NCBI GenBank assembly: GCA_964017065.1
Contig: OZ024784.1
Span: 731,382 to 795,381, forward strand
Length of the DNA stretch: 64,000 bases
Direction of reading: 5' to 3'
Source: Haliclona indistincta
Lineage: Eukaryota; Porifera; Demospongiae; Haplosclerida; Chalinidae
The position numbers and the translations under genes were made by a program. Under the pieces are notes generated by a model, which searched no databases, was not told the DNA's origin, and saw only the letters and a program-made list of their open reading frames with translations. This document shows positions 63,353 to 64,000 of the stretch, piece by piece (position 1 is the stretch's first letter; every line of letters starts with the position of its first letter).

Positions 63353-64000
63353 ATGACAGCAGTCGCGTATTCGAGTCGACTTTGGGCACTGTGCGTTTGG
63401 GCAACTGCACTCGTCGTCATCCTTTCTAGCACGAACGTGCACTGTCAGAGCAATTCTGGTGACGAACAAGACGTCGACTGTACCAAGCTACTCGATGAGT
63501 GCACTCGAATCAGCACTAGCTCCAGAATGTACGACGAGTCGACCAATCTAACGCAGTGTATTTGCAATACAAACAAGGTATTATAAAATTATTATTATTA
63601 TAAAGTAGCTTAGCAGTAGCTGGGCAGTTGAGTGTCTGGGCAGCTCAGCATTATAGTAGCTTTGTTGTGTCTTCCTGACCAATATAGCGTGGGTTGGCTG
63701 GCTTCCCGCTAGCATGCAAACATAGTGGGCGGGCCCGATAATGGTTCATAGTAAAATCTCTCTTATCGCACTCCAACAGACAAATTGCACATGTCCTGCT
63801 CTTTTCTCACAATTGTTCACTTCCGGCGACACAGCAGTCACTGGTCGTCAATTTGTCTACCAATTTTACCCCACATTGTCTGGCGAAGTGACAATCCGAT
63901 CCACGTCAGTACAAGAGAACATCACCTCCGAAAATATAGTAAGATTGAAAAAGTTGCAACATGTATGATCATTATTATTCTATTATAGTTGGACAACAAC
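63353..64000 (+). CDS. Gene G: secreted or membrane protein, 5' part only
   Basis: Exon 1 63353-63577 and exon 2 63780-63938 join in phase 0; the gene continues beyond the window. The start has a signal peptide or signal anchor (LWALCVWATALVVILSSTNV). Then come six Cys in exon 1 and the start of exon 2 (VDCTKLLDEC, QCICNTNKTNCTCP) and an N-glycosylated, beta-strand-like stretch. I do not recognise the family. It is on the same strand as E and F and may be another ectodomain type of the cluster, but the Cys spacing is not that of genes A-F. Confidence 0.55.

Overview
The window looks like nuclear DNA from a demosponge, with Amphimedon queenslandica or a close relative as my best guess (inference). 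It is AT-rich. Its genes have many short exons with GT/AG introns, often 45-100 bp long. The locus is dominated by tandem receptors with fibronectin type III (FN3) ectodomains, some ending in a tyrosine kinase. Expansion of such receptor tyrosine kinases (RTKs) is known in sponges. Nothing bacterial, viral or organellar was seen.

Receptor cluster (1-27 kb and 39-63 kb). One gene family was copied many times: signal peptide, Cys-rich module, FN3 domains, then different C-termini. From left to right: the 3' end of a multi-FN3 gene with a coiled-coil tail (1-1637); an FBXO30/40-like F-box gene on the minus strand (1809-3767) sharing a 123-bp bidirectional promoter with gene A (3891-6927, membrane receptor with an 8-residue tail); gene B (7104-8557, short secreted form with coiled-coil tail); a 2.1-kb palindromic element; gene C (11017-15614, membrane receptor whose kinase region is replaced by a coiled-coil tail); then an inverted, damaged copy of the B-to-receptor block (24.65 to 15.8 kb) holding kinase gene D. 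Block A-B-palindrome-receptor recurs at 39.6-55.9 kb as A' (pseudogene), B', palindrome and E (the best intact RTK). F (57.2-63.0 kb) is a third kinase copy with a nonsense codon in exon 1. A further signal-peptide gene, G, starts at 63353. I worked out phase-consistent exon chains for A (705 aa), B (323 aa), C (751 aa) and the kinase parts of E and F.

Mobile-element island (24.7-39 kb). The centrepiece is a 9,433-bp Mutator-like (MULE) DNA transposon at 27497-36929. It has perfect terminal inverted repeats of about 70 bp and a perfect 9-bp target-site duplication. It carries two divergently transcribed DDE transposases of different lineages. The minus-strand one is fused in a single 1,149-aa frame to a SWIM finger, a CXXC finger and an OTU deubiquitinase-like domain. 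The plus-strand one has a SWIM-like finger and is followed by a Ulp1/SENP-like protease joined to a PHD finger. A 931-bp TA-flanked element sits in the promoter between them, and its sister copy lies at 24750. Next come a 5'-truncated LINE (37.2-38.9 kb) and an inverted scrap of the A/B genes at a rearrangement breakpoint.

The duplicated blocks act as paired occupied and empty sites. They define the exact ends and target duplications of several foldback and MITE elements in block 2 (42668-43624, 49196-49581, 49599-50049).
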